From positions 620,001 through 684,000 of the forward strand of contig NZ_VLKW01000001.1 in NCBI RefSeq assembly GCF_007830495.1: a DNA stretch of 64,000 nucleotides, written 5' to 3'. This DNA comes from Pseudoduganella flava (GTDB lineage Bacteria > Pseudomonadota > Gammaproteobacteria > Burkholderiales > Burkholderiaceae_D). Within the stretch, counting starts at the first letter, position 1, and each line of letters starts with the position of its first letter. The notes below the pieces were generated by a model, which was given only the letters and a program-made list of their open reading frames with translations, had not been told where the DNA came from and searched no databases. The translations under genes were made by a program, and so were the position numbers. This document shows positions 16,503 to 24,843 of the stretch, piece after piece.

Positions 16503-17528
16503 CTACAGGCGCGCGTGCACGTCCGCCAGGATTTCGTAGGAGCGCAGGCGGGCGCTGTGCTCGTGGATCTGCGACGTGATCATCAACTCGTCCGGCTGCG
16601 TGCTGGCGATGAAGCTCTTCATCTGCGCAGCCACGCTGTCCGGCGCGCCGATCGCGGAGCACGACAGCACCGAGTCCAGCATCGCATTTTCCTGCGGCCC
16701 CAGCGTCGCACGGTAATCCTTCAGCGGCGGCGGCAGCTTCGACGGACGGCCCGTGCGCAGGTTGACGAATGCCTGCTGCATCGACGTTGCGCGCCACTGC
16801 GCCTCGTCGTCCGTGTCGGCCGCGAACACGTTATAGCCCAGCATGACGTATGGCTTGTCCAGCTGCGCGGACGGCTTGAAGTTGTTCCGGTACAGCGTCA
16901 CCGCCTGCATCATCATCTGCGGCGCGAAGTGCGAAGCGAACGCGAACGGCAGGCCGAGGTGCGCGGCCAGCTGCGCGCCGAACAGGCTTGAACCGAGGAT
17001 CCACAGCGGCACTTTGGCGCCCTGGCCGGGCACGGCCAGCACGCGCTGGCGCGGCGTATCGCTCATGTAGTCCTGCAGTTCCAGCACGTCCTGCGGGAAT
17101 TCGTCGGCGTCCGAACCCAGGTTGCGGCGCAGCGCGCGCGCCGTCGTCTGGTCCGAGCCGGGCGCGCGGCCCAGGCCCAGGTCGATCCGGCCAGGGAACA
17201 GCGCTTCGAGCGTGCCGAATTGTTCGGCGATCACCAGCGGCGAATGGTTCGGCAGCATGATGCCGCCGGCGCCGACGCGGATCGTCTTCGTGCCGCCGGC
17301 CACGTGGGCGATGACGACGGAGGTCGCCGCGCTGGCGATGCCGGGCATGCCGTGGTGCTCGGCGAGCCAGTAGCGCTGGTAGCCCCAGCGTTCCGCGTGC
17401 TGCGCCAGGTCCAGCGTGTTACGCAGCGACTGGCCGGCATCGCTGCCTTCGGCGATCGGGGAGAGGTCAAGTATCGAAAATGGAATCATCGTGTGCATGT
17501 CGGGCCGATGCGTCGCGTTCGCAAGCAT
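16503..17528 (-). CDS. LLM-class flavin-dependent oxidoreductase
   Basis: A luciferase-like monooxygenase of about 341 aa (MsnO8-type). Visible blocks are [53 protein letters not shown] and [19 protein letters not shown], all characteristic of the single-component LLM subgroup. It is expected to use reduced flavin and oxygen on an unknown substrate. ATG 17528 was chosen as the longest plausible start; 17498 and 17489 are in-frame alternatives, and none has a strong ribosome binding site. It lies downstream of the MFS gene's promoter region on the same strand but is not in its transcript. Confidence 0.88.
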   Translation of the reverse strand: MLANATHRPDMHTMIPFSILDLSPIAEGSDAGQSLRNTLDLAQHAERWGYQRYWLAEHHGMPGIASAATSVVIAHVAGGTKTIRVGAGGIMLPNHSPLVIAEQFGTLEALFPGRIDLGLGRAPGSDQTTARALRRNLGSDADEFPQDVLELQDYMSDTPRQRVLAVPGQGAKVPLWILGSSLFGAQLAAHLGLPFAFASHFAPQMMMQAVTLYRNNFKPSAQLDKPYVMLGYNVFAADTDDEAQWRATSMQQAFVNLRTGRPSKLPPPLKDYRATLGPQENAMLDSVLSCSAIGAPDSVAAQMKSFIASTQPDELMITSQIHEHSARLRSYEILADVHARL

Positions 17529-17578
17529 GGCCCTGCCTTTCGTAGGGATATACGCTCCGGCACGCTCTAGGGGTGCCG

Positions 17579-19912
17579 CTAAGCCAAGTGCATTGTGGCA
17601 CGGCCCGCGCGTTCCTGCAGGAGACCGCGCAACTGGGCCGGTTGCAGCGGCTTCACGACGTGGCGGTCGAAGCCCGCCGCCAGTGAGCGTTGCTGGTCCT
17701 TGTCCTGGCCCCAGCCGGTGACGGCCACCAGCATGCAGCCGCGGTGGCGCGGCTCGGCGCGCAGCCGCCGCGCCAGTTCGTAGCCGTCCATCCGCGGCAT
17801 GCCGATGTCGAGGAAGGCGATGTGCGGCTCGAACGTCTCGGCGCTGCGCAGTGCCGAGAGGCCGTCGTAGCACACGTTCACCGTCTGGCCCGCCGCGATC
17901 AGCAAGGTGCGCAGCGTGTTCGCGTGATCGATGTTGTCGTCGGCGACGAGCACGCGCAGCGCCGGCAGCGGTACGCCGCCTTCGTCGTCCGCCGGCGGCG
18001 CGCTGACTTCGTCCGTTGCCACCGGCAGCTCGAGCGCGAACGTGCTGCCGAGCCCTTTGCCGGGGCTCGTCGCCGTCAGCGTGCCGCCATGCAGTTCGAC
18101 GAGGCGGCGCGCCAGCGACAGGCCGATGCCCAGCCCTGCCTGCGTGCGGCCCAGCGAGCGGTCGGCCTGGAAGAAGATGTCGAATACGTGCGGCAGCACG
18201 TCGGCCGCGATGCCGATGCCGTTGTCGCTGATTTCGATGCGCACCTTGTCGTGCAGCCGCACCGCATGCAGCGCGATGCGCCCGCCGTTCGGCGTGTACT
18301 TCGCCGCGTTGTTGAGCAGGTTCGAGAACACCTGCGCCAGCCGGGTGGCGTCGCCGCGCAGCGCGGTCGGTTCGTCAGGCACGTGCACCGCCAGCGCATG
18401 GCGGCGCTGCGCGATCAGCGGCCCGGCCGTCTCCAGCGAATGCGTGACGACGTCCTGCAGCACGATGCGGTCGTCGCGGATGCCCAGCTTGCCGGTGGTG
18501 ATGCGCGACACGTCGAGCAGGTCGTCGACGAGGCGCACCATCTGCTTCAGCTGGCGCTCGATGATGTCCAATACGTTCGGCGGCGGTGCGGCGCCGGGCC
18601 CGCCCAGGCGCATGATCTCCAGCGCGTTGACCAGCGGCGCCATCGGGTTGCGTAGTTCGTGCGCCAGCGTGGCCAGGAATTCGTCCTTGCGCAGGTCCGC
18701 TTCCTGCAGCGCTTCCTGGGCCGCGCGGCGTTCCAGCAATTCCTTGTCGGCGCGGCCGCGCGCTTCGTCGAGTGCGGCGGCCGCACGCACCAGCGAGTCG
18801 GCCACCTGCTGCGCTTCGCGAAAGTCGACGATCGCGGGCTTCACCGGCTGCCCCATGCCGAGCGCGTTGGCCGGCGAGATCAGCGCCTGCACCGAGTGGG
18901 CGATGCGGCCGCCCACCAGCCACGCCATACCAAGGCCCAGCGCGAGGATGACAACGGTGGCGATGATCAGCGACTCGAGCGTGCGCAGCAGCCCGGCCGT
19001 CAGGTCCTGGTGCGGCACACCCAGCGTCACGCTCCAGCCGGAACGCGCCGAGCGGCTGTACAGCACCACCACGCTCCTGCCGTCCACCGTCGTACCGTCG
19101 AACGTGTCCTCGGGCTGCCGGTGCATCCGTTGCACGACCTCCGCCGCCGGCCGCGTGCCCAGATGGCGGTCGATGTCGACATTGCGGGCCACGATGCGCA
19201 GGTCGCCGTCGAGGATCGCGGCGCGCCAGCTGTTCGGGATCTTCTGCTCCGTCAGGATGCCGCCCAGCGCGGCCGGCAGCACCTGTGCCGCCAGCACGTA
19301 GCGCACGACGCCGTCGCGCACCACGGGAATGGCGACGGTGATCGTGGCGTTGCCGCCCACGCCGCGCGTCATGCCGGTGACGGCGGGCTGCGTGCGCAAC
19401 GTCACGTCGTGCAGCAGCTTCTCGTCGCCCGGTTCGGCCGGCAGCGGATCGCGCACGGTGTTCATCAGCTGGCGCCGGGTGGCGGCGTCGTACAGGATTA
19501 CTTCAGTGATCGGCAGGATCGCATGCAGGTCGGCGGCCTGGCGGCGGAATTCGGCGAGGTCGGCGTCGCCGATATCGTCGGACGTGGCCAGCGTGCGCAG
19601 CGCCGTCACGATCGTCTCGAAATCGCGGTCCACGACGGACACCATCGAGCGTGCCGTCGCCATCGCCTCGCCCAGCAGGCTGGCGCGTTCGACGCGGTAG
19701 TGGTCGTAGATCAGGAAGGCGGACACGATCGCCGCCGGCAGCACGCAACTGAGCACGAGCAGCGCCAGGCGGAAGCGGATGGTGGGCAGCCGCGGATGGA
19801 CGTGGACGGGCGGCTGGCTGGAGCTGGTCTGCACGACGGGTCGCTGTAACGCTCGGTTGGGATTCGGGGTGGGATTCGATGTAAACTGGTTAATTGTTGT
19901 GCACGTTACCAT
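17579..19912 (-). CDS. Hybrid sensor histidine kinase/response regulator with Cache domain
   Basis: About 777 aa. Order: transmembrane helix near residues 45-65 ([20 protein letters not shown]), periplasmic dCache-like sensor (about 70-315), second helix ([24 protein letters not shown]), HisKA with His418 in [13 protein letters not shown], HATPase with [10 protein letters not shown] and [11 protein letters not shown], and a C-terminal receiver with Asp702 in [11 protein letters not shown] and a Lys in HVVKPLQP. The ligand and partner are unknown, and no output regulator lies nearby. The start is uncertain: ATG 19912 is used, with GTG 19834 as an alternative. It is divergent from the M20 dipeptidase gene. 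Confidence 0.9.
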   Translation of the reverse strand: MVTCTTINQFTSNPTPNPNRALQRPVVQTSSSQPPVHVHPRLPTIRFRLALLVLSCVLPAAIVSAFLIYDHYRVERASLLGEAMATARSMVSVVDRDFETIVTALRTLATSDDIGDADLAEFRRQAADLHAILPITEVILYDAATRRQLMNTVRDPLPAEPGDEKLLHDVTLRTQPAVTGMTRGVGGNATITVAIPVVRDGVVRYVLAAQVLPAALGGILTEQKIPNSWRAAILDGDLRIVARNVDIDRHLGTRPAAEVVQRMHRQPEDTFDGTTVDGRSVVVLYSRSARSGWSVTLGVPHQDLTAGLLRTLESLIIATVVILALGLGMAWLVGGRIAHSVQALISPANALGMGQPVKPAIVDFREAQQVADSLVRAAAALDEARGRADKELLERRAAQEALQEADLRKDEFLATLAHELRNPMAPLVNALEIMRLGGPGAAPPPNVLDIIERQLKQMVRLVDDLLDVSRITTGKLGIRDDRIVLQDVVTHSLETAGPLIAQRRHALAVHVPDEPTALRGDATRLAQVFSNLLNNAAKYTPNGGRIALHAVRLHDKVRIEISDNGIGIAADVLPHVFDIFFQADRSLGRTQAGLGIGLSLARRLVELHGGTLTATSPGKGLGSTFALELPVATDEVSAPPADDEGGVPLPALRVLVADDNIDHANTLRTLLIAAGQTVNVCYDGLSALRSAETFEPHIAFLDIGMPRMDGYELARRLRAEPRHRGCMLVAVTGWGQDKDQQRSLAAGFDRHVVKPLQPAQLRGLLQERAGRATMHLA

Positions 19913-20031
19913 AGCTTGCGTGCGATGGCAGCAGGAAGCGGTGGGAAATCCCGGCGCCGGCGCGCACCTGTTGCGTGCTTCGCGCAATGCCCCTCCGCGC
20001 CGGCCATCGCGCCGCCACCGACAGGATCCTC

Positions 20032-21528
20032 ATGCTGAAAAAACTCGCCCTGCTGACCGTCACGCCGCTGCTGTTCGCGGCCGCCCATGCCACCCCGAGC
20101 GATGCCGCCCTTGCGGCCGCCCGCCATGCCCGCGGCGCCTACCAGGACCAGGTCGTCGACACGCTGGCGCGCATGGTGGCCATCAACACCGTTGCCGATC
20201 CGGCCGTGCCGTGCGAACGCAATGCGCAGCACATCGCGTTCAAGCAGCTGCTGCGCGACGAGGCGCAGCGCCTCGGCTTCGACTTCGACGATGCGGGCTG
20301 CGTCGTCGTGATCGGCTACGGCAAAGGCACGGAGCGCGTCGGCGTCGTCACCCATGGCGACGTGCAGCCGGTCGATCCGTCCAAGTGGCGGCGCTCGCCG
20401 TTCACATTGGACAGCACCAGCGAGCCGGGGCTGCTGCTGGGCCGCGGCACCGAGGACGACAAGGGGCCGATCGCCACGGCGCTGTATGCGATGAAGGCGA
20501 TCAGCGACCGCAAGGTGGCGCTGAACAAACGCATCGAGCTGTACGTCTACATGGCCGAGGAGTCGGACTGGGCGCCGCTGGAAGCGTTCCTGAAGACGCA
20601 TACGCCGCCGCAGCTGTCGATCACGCTGGACGCGGAATACCCGGTGGTGACGGCGGAGAAGGGCTGGGGCCTCGTCACGGTGACGATGCCCGCGCAACCG
20701 GCGGCCGGGCAGGGCGGCCCCGTGCTCGCGTCGTTCACGGGCGGCTTCTTCAACAGCCAGATTCCCGAGGATGCGCAAGCGGTGATCGACCGCGCGCCGC
20801 CGGCGCTGGAAGAGCGCATCCGCGCCCGCGCCGCCGGCCAGAAAGGCATGCGCTACGCATTCGCGCGCACGGGCGAACGGTTGACGATCAAGGCGAAGGG
20901 CGTGTCGGCGCACTCGTCGAAACCGGAAGATGGCGTCAACGCGATAGCCATGCTGGCCGACGCGCTGAGCGTGCAGCCCTGGCAGGGCACCAGCGCCGCG
21001 GCGATGGTCAGCTTCGTCAACGACCTGCTGGGTACGGGGCTGTACGGCGAGAAGTTCGGCGGCGCCGCCTACCGCGATGCGTTCATGGGCCCGATGACGG
21101 TCGCCCCTGTCGTGCTGAAGCCGGGCGACAAGGGCCTGGCGCTGGCGATCAATCTGCGCCGCCCGCGCGGCAAGACGGGCGCCCAGCTGGAGCGCGAATT
21201 CCGCACGGCGTTCGACGGCTGGAAGGCCGGGCATGCGCCCGGCGCGACGTTGGCGGCCGAGATCGGCGAACCATGGCTGCGCGAGGATGCGCCGCAGGTG
21301 CCGGTGCTGCTGGACGTGTTCTCGCACTACACCGGCGTCAAGCACGCCAAGCCTGTGGCGATCGGCGGCGGCACCAATTCGCGGCTGTTCGCGAACGCCG
21401 TCAGCTTCGGCCCCGGCATGCCGGGCGCCGTCTACACGGGCCACTCGGAGCACGAGTACATCAGCCGCAAACAGCTGCTGCTCAACCTGGAAATGTACAC
21501 GGCGGTACTGGTCGAATTGGCGAAATGA
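20032..21528 (+). CDS. M20 family dipeptidase/carboxypeptidase, exported
   Basis: A 498 aa protein with a signal peptide (cleavage near AAAHA|T). The di-zinc M20 residues are all visible: His108 in THGDVQPVD, the bridging Asp in GRGTEDDKGP (about 142), the catalytic Glu pair 174-175 in MAEESDW, Asp in TLDAEYP, and the late His in TGHSEHEYI. The length and the GGGTNSR segment fit the PepV/Sapep dipeptidase branch. It probably hydrolyses dipeptides in the periplasm. ATG 20032 follows a weak AGGAT; an ATG at 19987 would add 15 residues before the signal peptide. Confidence 0.9.
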   Translation: MLKKLALLTVTPLLFAAAHATPSDAALAAARHARGAYQDQVVDTLARMVAINTVADPAVPCERNAQHIAFKQLLRDEAQRLGFDFDDAGCVVVIGYGKGTERVGVVTHGDVQPVDPSKWRRSPFTLDSTSEPGLLLGRGTEDDKGPIATALYAMKAISDRKVALNKRIELYVYMAEESDWAPLEAFLKTHTPPQLSITLDAEYPVVTAEKGWGLVTVTMPAQPAAGQGGPVLASFTGGFFNSQIPEDAQAVIDRAPPALEERIRARAAGQKGMRYAFARTGERLTIKAKGVSAHSSKPEDGVNAIAMLADALSVQPWQGTSAAAMVSFVNDLLGTGLYGEKFGGAAYRDAFMGPMTVAPVVLKPGDKGLALAINLRRPRGKTGAQLEREFRTAFDGWKAGHAPGATLAAEIGEPWLREDAPQVPVLLDVFSHYTGVKHAKPVAIGGGTNSRLFANAVSFGPGMPGAVYTGHSEHEYISRKQLLLNLEMYTAVLVELAK

Positions 21529-21831
21529 ATAAAGACAATTAAATATCGCCGGCCGTTGATATTAATGCCAGCACCGATGTCAAAACGGGAAGATTAATAT
21601 CTCGGCATTGCTCTGGCCAGTTTGCAAACACATTGTTGTTTAAACTGGTCAAAGCCCCGTTAATTCTCTGCGCACGCCAGAAATTTATTTCCTCAGCGGG
21701 CAAATTCCTTTACCATCGGCAATAAGGTCGCGGTGTCATGCGGCCTCCAGCCCATGCCCGGCTGCTCTGCGGGCATTCATGTTCCATATCTGGATTCGTA
21801 CCGCTTTGAATAAAGGCGGTCGGGGATTTGC
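21529..21831. other. Intergenic region with an AT-rich inverted repeat
   Basis: The 303 bases upstream of the TraB/GumN gene contain an inverted pair GATATTAAT (21558-21566) and ATTAATATC (21593-21601), 26 bases apart, plus generally AT-rich sequence to about 21720. It may hold the promoter of the downstream gene. No ORF or clear terminator was found. Confidence 0.4.
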
Positions 21832-22770
21832 ATGCTGCGTTATTTGCCTGTCATTTTTGCCTTATTAATTTCCTGGTCGGCCAACAGTATGGAAATGAGC
21901 GTCCCAACCGCGGTGACGGCCGCGGAGCCTACGCAGGCGCAGCCCGTACCCCGGCGCGGCGCACTGTACCGCGTGCGGCATGAAGGCCGCACCAGCTATC
22001 TGTTCGGCACGATCCACGTCGGCAAGCAGGGGTTCTTCCCGCTGGAGCCGGAAGTGACGCGCGCCCTGGCGGACTCCAGCTCCCTCGTGCTGGAACTCGA
22101 CACGCGTGCGTACGAGCCGTTCCAGCAGGCATTGACGAAGTACGGCACCTATCCCGCCGGCGAATCGATCACCCGCCACCTGACCCCGGCCGCGCTGGCC
22201 AAGCTGGAGCGTGCGCTGGCGAAGGCGAATATTTCGCTGCGCAGCGTCGAGAATTACCGGCCGTGGCTGGTGGCGAACATCCTTGTTGGCACCGAGATCG
22301 AGAAGCACGGCTACCACCGCAGCAACGGCGTGGAAGGCTACCTGCTGACGGCCGCGATGCAGCAGAAAAAGCCGGTACGCGAACTGGAGACGGCCGACTT
22401 CCAGCTGAGCCTGTTCGCGTCGCTGGACGACCGCCAGCAGGAGCAATACCTGCTGGAGAACCTGGACGAGCTAGAGAACGGCAAGGCCGTGCGCAAGTCG
22501 GCCGGCCTGATCGACGCCTGGAGCAATGCGGATGCCGGCCAGATCGCGGCGCTCGCAAGGGAACTCACCAGCGGCGACACCGTGTCCGCCACCTTCATGG
22601 ACCGCACGCTGCTGCGCAAGCGCAACCCTGCGATGACGGCGCACATCGAAGCCATCATGCGCACCGACAAGGTCGCATTTGTCGGCATCGGCCTGCTGCA
22701 CCTCGTCGGTAGCGACAGCATTCCCGAATTGCTGCGCCGGCGCGGCTACGACGTCGAGCAGATGTACTGA
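21832..22770 (+). CDS. TraB/GumN family protein
   Basis: A 312 aa protein with an N-terminal hydrophobic signal (MLRYLPVIFALLISWSANS). The two signatures of the TraB/GumN (Tiki-like) fold are present: YLFGTIHVG near residue 60 and VAFVGIGLLHLVG near residue 290, with ELDTRAYEPF between. Relatives include putative metalloproteases and GumN of the xanthan cluster; the function in bacteria is unsettled. The gene appears to be monocistronic, followed by a GC-rich hairpin at 22780-22796. Confidence 0.85.
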   Translation: MLRYLPVIFALLISWSANSMEMSVPTAVTAAEPTQAQPVPRRGALYRVRHEGRTSYLFGTIHVGKQGFFPLEPEVTRALADSSSLVLELDTRAYEPFQQALTKYGTYPAGESITRHLTPAALAKLERALAKANISLRSVENYRPWLVANILVGTEIEKHGYHRSNGVEGYLLTAAMQQKKPVRELETADFQLSLFASLDDRQQEQYLLENLDELENGKAVRKSAGLIDAWSNADAGQIAALARELTSGDTVSATFMDRTLLRKRNPAMTAHIEAIMRTDKVAFVGIGLLHLVGSDSIPELLRRRGYDVEQMY

Positions 22771-22779
22771 CCCGGCCCC

Positions 22780-22796
22780 GCGGGGCATTGCCCCGC
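22780..22796 (+). terminator. GC-rich hairpin after the TraB/GumN gene
   Basis: GCGGGGC-ATT-GCCCCGC is a perfect 7-base-pair hairpin 9 bases after the stop codon, without a clear T tract. It is a weak terminator or an mRNA 3' stabiliser. Confidence 0.45.
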
Positions 22797-22800
22797 TGCT

Positions 22801-22870
22801 CATCGCCAGCTGTTCATCGCCAGATGCGCATCGCCAGTTGCTCATCGCCAGCTATTCATTGCCCGTTGTT
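22801..22870. repeat. 14-base tandem repeat, five degenerate copies
   Basis: The unit CATCGCCAG(Y)TG(Y)T occurs at 22801, 22815, 22829, 22843 and 22857, the last copy being more diverged. It lies between the TraB/GumN stop and the lipoprotein stop, so it is non-coding. Such short arrays vary in copy number by slippage. Confidence 0.8.
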
Positions 22871-22881
22871 CGGCGCCGCTG

Positions 22882-23457
22882 TCATTGCCGCTGGATGCTG
22901 CCGTTGCTGTAGCTGACGCGGTCCCCCACGTTGTAGTCCGGCGTTGCTTCCACGACGTAGCTTTGCGTGCTGCCGTCGTCGGCGCGCAGCGTGACGCGGT
23001 AGACCTGGTCCGAACCCGATCCCGACAACGATCCACCCACTGCCGCGGCCCCCGGCGCACCGCTGACGCTGATGCTGGCTTGCTGGCGCGTCATCCTCTC
23101 GATCGATTGCACGACGCCGCGCATGCCCTCCATGCCGGCGCTGCCACCCATGCTGCCGGTGCCGCTCGTGCCGGACGTGGGCCCCGCCATGCCGCCGGGC
23201 GTACCGCCGCGGTGATCCGCGCCCTCATAGCCGCTCGACGAACTCCCCGACGTGCCGGACGTGCCGGACGTCCCCGAGCTGTCCGAGCTGTCGCGCTGCA
23301 TGCCGGAACAGCCGGCCAGGGCCACGCATGCCGCCAAGGCCAGCGCCACGCCCGTTTTTGTCCTGTGCATGGCGGACTGCATGGTTCCAGACTCCATGGT
23401 CCTTGGTTCCATGGTCCTTGACTCGATGGTGCTTGTCTCGATGGTTCTTGATTTCAT
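22882..23457 (-). CDS. Low-complexity lipoprotein with repeat-encoded N-terminal extension
   Basis: ATG at 23457 has AGGAG at 6 bases and gives a 191 aa product. Its first 25 residues are a pentapeptide repeat (MKSRT IETST IESRT MEPRT MESGT) made by a 15-base DNA repeat. The real signal sequence with lipobox LAGC begins at MHRTKT (start 23370), so the ribosome may initiate there, or the extension is tolerated. The mature part is Ser/Gly/Thr-rich (about residues 55-115) and then has a small folded-looking domain ending in DYNVGDRVSYSNGSIQR, similar in style to SlyB/glycine-zipper lipoprotein ends. Function unknown. Confidence 0.65.
   Translation of the reverse strand: MKSRTIETSTIESRTMEPRTMESGTMQSAMHRTKTGVALALAACVALAGCSGMQRDSSDSSGTSGTSGTSGSSSSGYEGADHRGGTPGGMAGPTSGTSGTGSMGGSAGMEGMRGVVQSIERMTRQQASISVSGAPGAAAVGGSLSGSGSDQVYRVTLRADDGSTQSYVVEATPDYNVGDRVSYSNGSIQRQ
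23381..23455. repeat. 15-base tandem repeat, five copies, inside the lipoprotein 5' end
   Basis: Units at 23381, 23396, 23411, 23426 and 23441 share ATGGT.CTTG.CTC or a close variant on the plus strand. The length is a multiple of three, so copy changes keep the lipoprotein frame and alter only the N-terminal extension. Confidence 0.82.
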
Positions 23458-23534
23458 GATCATCTCCTGAGGGTAAGTGCCCGCTCAGGTATGACCCGCC
23501 AGCCAGCCAGGGGTTCAAACTGGCCGGAGCGGGA

Positions 23535-23548
23535 TTGACGCAGATCAA
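23535..23548. promoter_or_regulatory. FNR/ANR-type box upstream of the gene at 23607
   Basis: TTGAC-GCAG-ATCAA matches the FNR consensus TTGAT-N4-ATCAA at all but one base. A TAATAA at 23570-23575 would serve as -10 with transcription starting near 23582. That puts the box centre near -40.5, the classical position for FNR activation of the rightward gene. The lipoprotein gene is divergent from the same region. Confidence 0.6.
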
Positions 23549-23606
23549 ACTGTCCAGTTCGATCCGGCCTAATAATTGATCGTCAGAAACCTATAAGGAT
23601 AAGACT

Positions 23607-23960
23607 ATGCCTACCCATCGGACGAGCACCGTGACTTCGGATGCCATCATTGCAGAGCTCGTCGACGCCGCTTGCGGCGTGCGCGGCGGCACGCGCGCCC
23701 GCCACGCGCTGCGCGAAGCGCTGCGGGGCTTGGTCAGGTTGGCGAAGGTCGAACAGCTGATGGCGATGCGTCTCGACGCGGAGCGCGCGGCCGGCGGCAT
23801 GACGCCGGCCAACCAGCGCCGCCACACGAAGGCGTTGCTGCGCAAGATCGGCATGGATGTGCAGGCAGGGCGGCACCGCCTCGAAGCGGACTGGAGCGCG
23901 GCGGACCTGGCCGACGACACGCGCGGCGCAGGCTTTGAAAACGATTGCGGCGAGCGTTAG
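23607..23960 (+). CDS. Conserved-looking small protein of unknown function
   Basis: A 117 aa basic, Ala- and Arg-rich protein that I do not recognise. ATG 23607 is preceded by AAGGAT. It is predicted to be mostly helical, without signal peptide, membrane segment or cysteine cluster (one or two scattered Cys only). Its promoter region contains a well-placed FNR-type site, which suggests expression under low oxygen. Its stop codon overlaps the stop of the convergent VanZ-family gene (TTAG). Confidence 0.55.
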   Translation: MPTHRTSTVTSDAIIAELVDAACGVRGGTRARHALREALRGLVRLAKVEQLMAMRLDAERAAGGMTPANQRRHTKALLRKIGMDVQAGRHRLEADWSAADLADDTRGAGFENDCGER

Positions 23961-24352
23961 GCGGCGACTTTACGGCTGGACCACAGCACCCACAGCAACG
24001 TCGCCGTCAGCAGTGCGGCGCTGCAGTCCACCAGCCAGTCGCTCAGCGCGCCGTGGCGGTAGGGCAGGAAGCTCTGCACGAACTCGTCGATGGCGCCCAT
24101 CGCTGCGATCGTCAGCACGGCCTTCGGCACCCGCTGCGTCGGCGTGCCGCGGCTGCCCGTGAAGACGAGGAAGGCCAGCACCGCGTACGCCGTCGAATGC
24201 AGCACGATGCCGGACGCGACTTCGGCAGCGTCGGCCCGGGCGCCGGGAATCGAGCCGACCACCACGATCAGTGCAAACAGCGCCATCGCGCTCCAATAGC
24301 GCAGGCGGGCGTGGTCGGAGGTCAGCAGCAGGGTGGTGAGGAATTTCTGCAC
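23957..24352 (-). CDS. VanZ-like family membrane protein
   Basis: About 131 aa with four predicted membrane segments: YWSAMALFALIVVVGSIPG, IVLHSTAYAVLAFLVF, AVLTIAAMGAIDEFVQSFLP and DWLVDCSAALLTATLLWVLW. The DEFVQSFLPYRHGALSDWLVD stretch (split by the helix) is the VanZ hallmark (E.xQ...R..s..D...d). VanZ gives low-level teicoplanin resistance in enterococci; Gram-negative homologues have no known role. The start is uncertain: GTG 24352 fits the family length. The open frame continues upstream, but only through a terminator repeat array, so that part is probably not translated. Confidence 0.75.
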   Translation of the reverse strand: MQKFLTTLLLTSDHARLRYWSAMALFALIVVVGSIPGARADAAEVASGIVLHSTAYAVLAFLVFTGSRGTPTQRVPKAVLTIAAMGAIDEFVQSFLPYRHGALSDWLVDCSAALLTATLLWVLWSSRKVAA

Positions 24353-24451
24353 GGCGGGTCGTGTCGATGTCAAAAGTGAAACGATAGCACGTTGGAAGAT
24401 AAAGCGGAGATCGCGAATGACGTTTGCGGCGGGATCTCGGCGCTCAGCGGG

Positions 24452-24540
24452 CAGCAGACAGGGCCCACAGTCGGCGGGCAAAAAACAGGGCCCACATTCG
24501 GCAGGCAGGAAAAAAGAGGGCCCGCGGTCGGCGGGCCCAA
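24452..24540 (-). terminator. Array of tandem terminator-like units on the minus strand
   Basis: Three related units of about 30 bases, each with GGGCCC and GGCGGGC-type pairing, lie in tandem. The first reached by a leftward transcript is a strong intrinsic terminator: GGGCCCGC (24518-24525) pairs with GCGGGCCC (24531-24538) and is followed on the minus strand by a run of six Ts (24515-24510). The second has a weaker stem and another T run; the third lacks the T run. Confidence 0.65.
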
Positions 24541-24645
24541 ACCCTGTCCGGGCCAAGAGACGATGATCAAACCAGAATTCGGAGCGGTGTGCCGTGGCAC
24601 ACCTTGACTGCCACCACGCATATCGGTTGCGTGTGTGTCAGTGGG
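24505..24645 (-). ncRNA. Candidate small RNA upstream of the terminator array
   Basis: On the minus strand TTGACG (24690-24685) and possible -10 elements CATATA (24668-24663) or, further down, TATACT (24655-24650) precede about 130 bases without a convincing ORF. A perfect hairpin follows (GGTGTGC at 24586-24592 with GCACACC at 24597-24603), and then the strong terminator at 24510-24538. This layout of promoter, structured RNA and terminator suggests a small RNA; transcription is not shown. Confidence 0.4.
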
Positions 24646-24701
24646 ATTCAGTATAGGGAGCGTATATGACGCGGTCATGACAGCCGTCAAACCGCGCGTG
24701 G

Positions 24702-24766
24702 AATAAAAAAAAAGCCCGCTCGGAGCGGGCTTCAAACTATTATCTTGGAGGAGAATAGTGGAGACA
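24702..24766 (-). ncRNA. Candidate small RNA with anti-Shine-Dalgarno loop
   Basis: A promoter TTGGAC (24802-24797), 18-base spacer, CATAAT (24778-24773) predicts a transcript start near 24766. The RNA would contain a hairpin with ACTATT/AATAGT arms (24754-24759 and 24736-24741) whose 12-base loop carries CTCCTCC (24753-24747), complementary to Shine-Dalgarno sequences. It ends in a textbook terminator: GCCCGCT-CCG-AGCGGGC followed by nine Ts (24730-24705). Size about 65 nt. It resembles in outline the cuckoo-type RNAs of alphaproteobacteria and the reported toxic anti-SD RNAs of betaproteobacteria; this comparison is from memory. Confidence 0.6.
24705..24730 (-). terminator. Intrinsic terminator of the anti-SD RNA/SDR gene
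   Basis: GCCCGCT (24730-24724 on the minus strand) pairs with AGCGGGC (24720-24714) around a 3-base loop and is followed by nine Ts. It would also stop read-through from the SDR gene that ends at 24844. Confidence 0.85.
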
Positions 24767-24843
24767 GGTGTAATTATGCTGCGTCGCCACATATACGTCC
24801 AATTTCGGTTTTCGATAGTCGATATACAGCGGTTATATAACTC

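Noticed and set aside
24353..24556. Upstream extension of the VanZ-like reading frame (GPSFFLPAECGPCFLP... repeats)
   Set aside because: The repeated residues are only the translation of a terminator repeat array, and a strong terminator would stop any transcript before this frame.
24792..24840. Possible leader or tRNA-like structure downstream of the SDR gene
   Set aside because: No cloverleaf can be drawn; the sequence is explained better as the promoter of the candidate small RNA.
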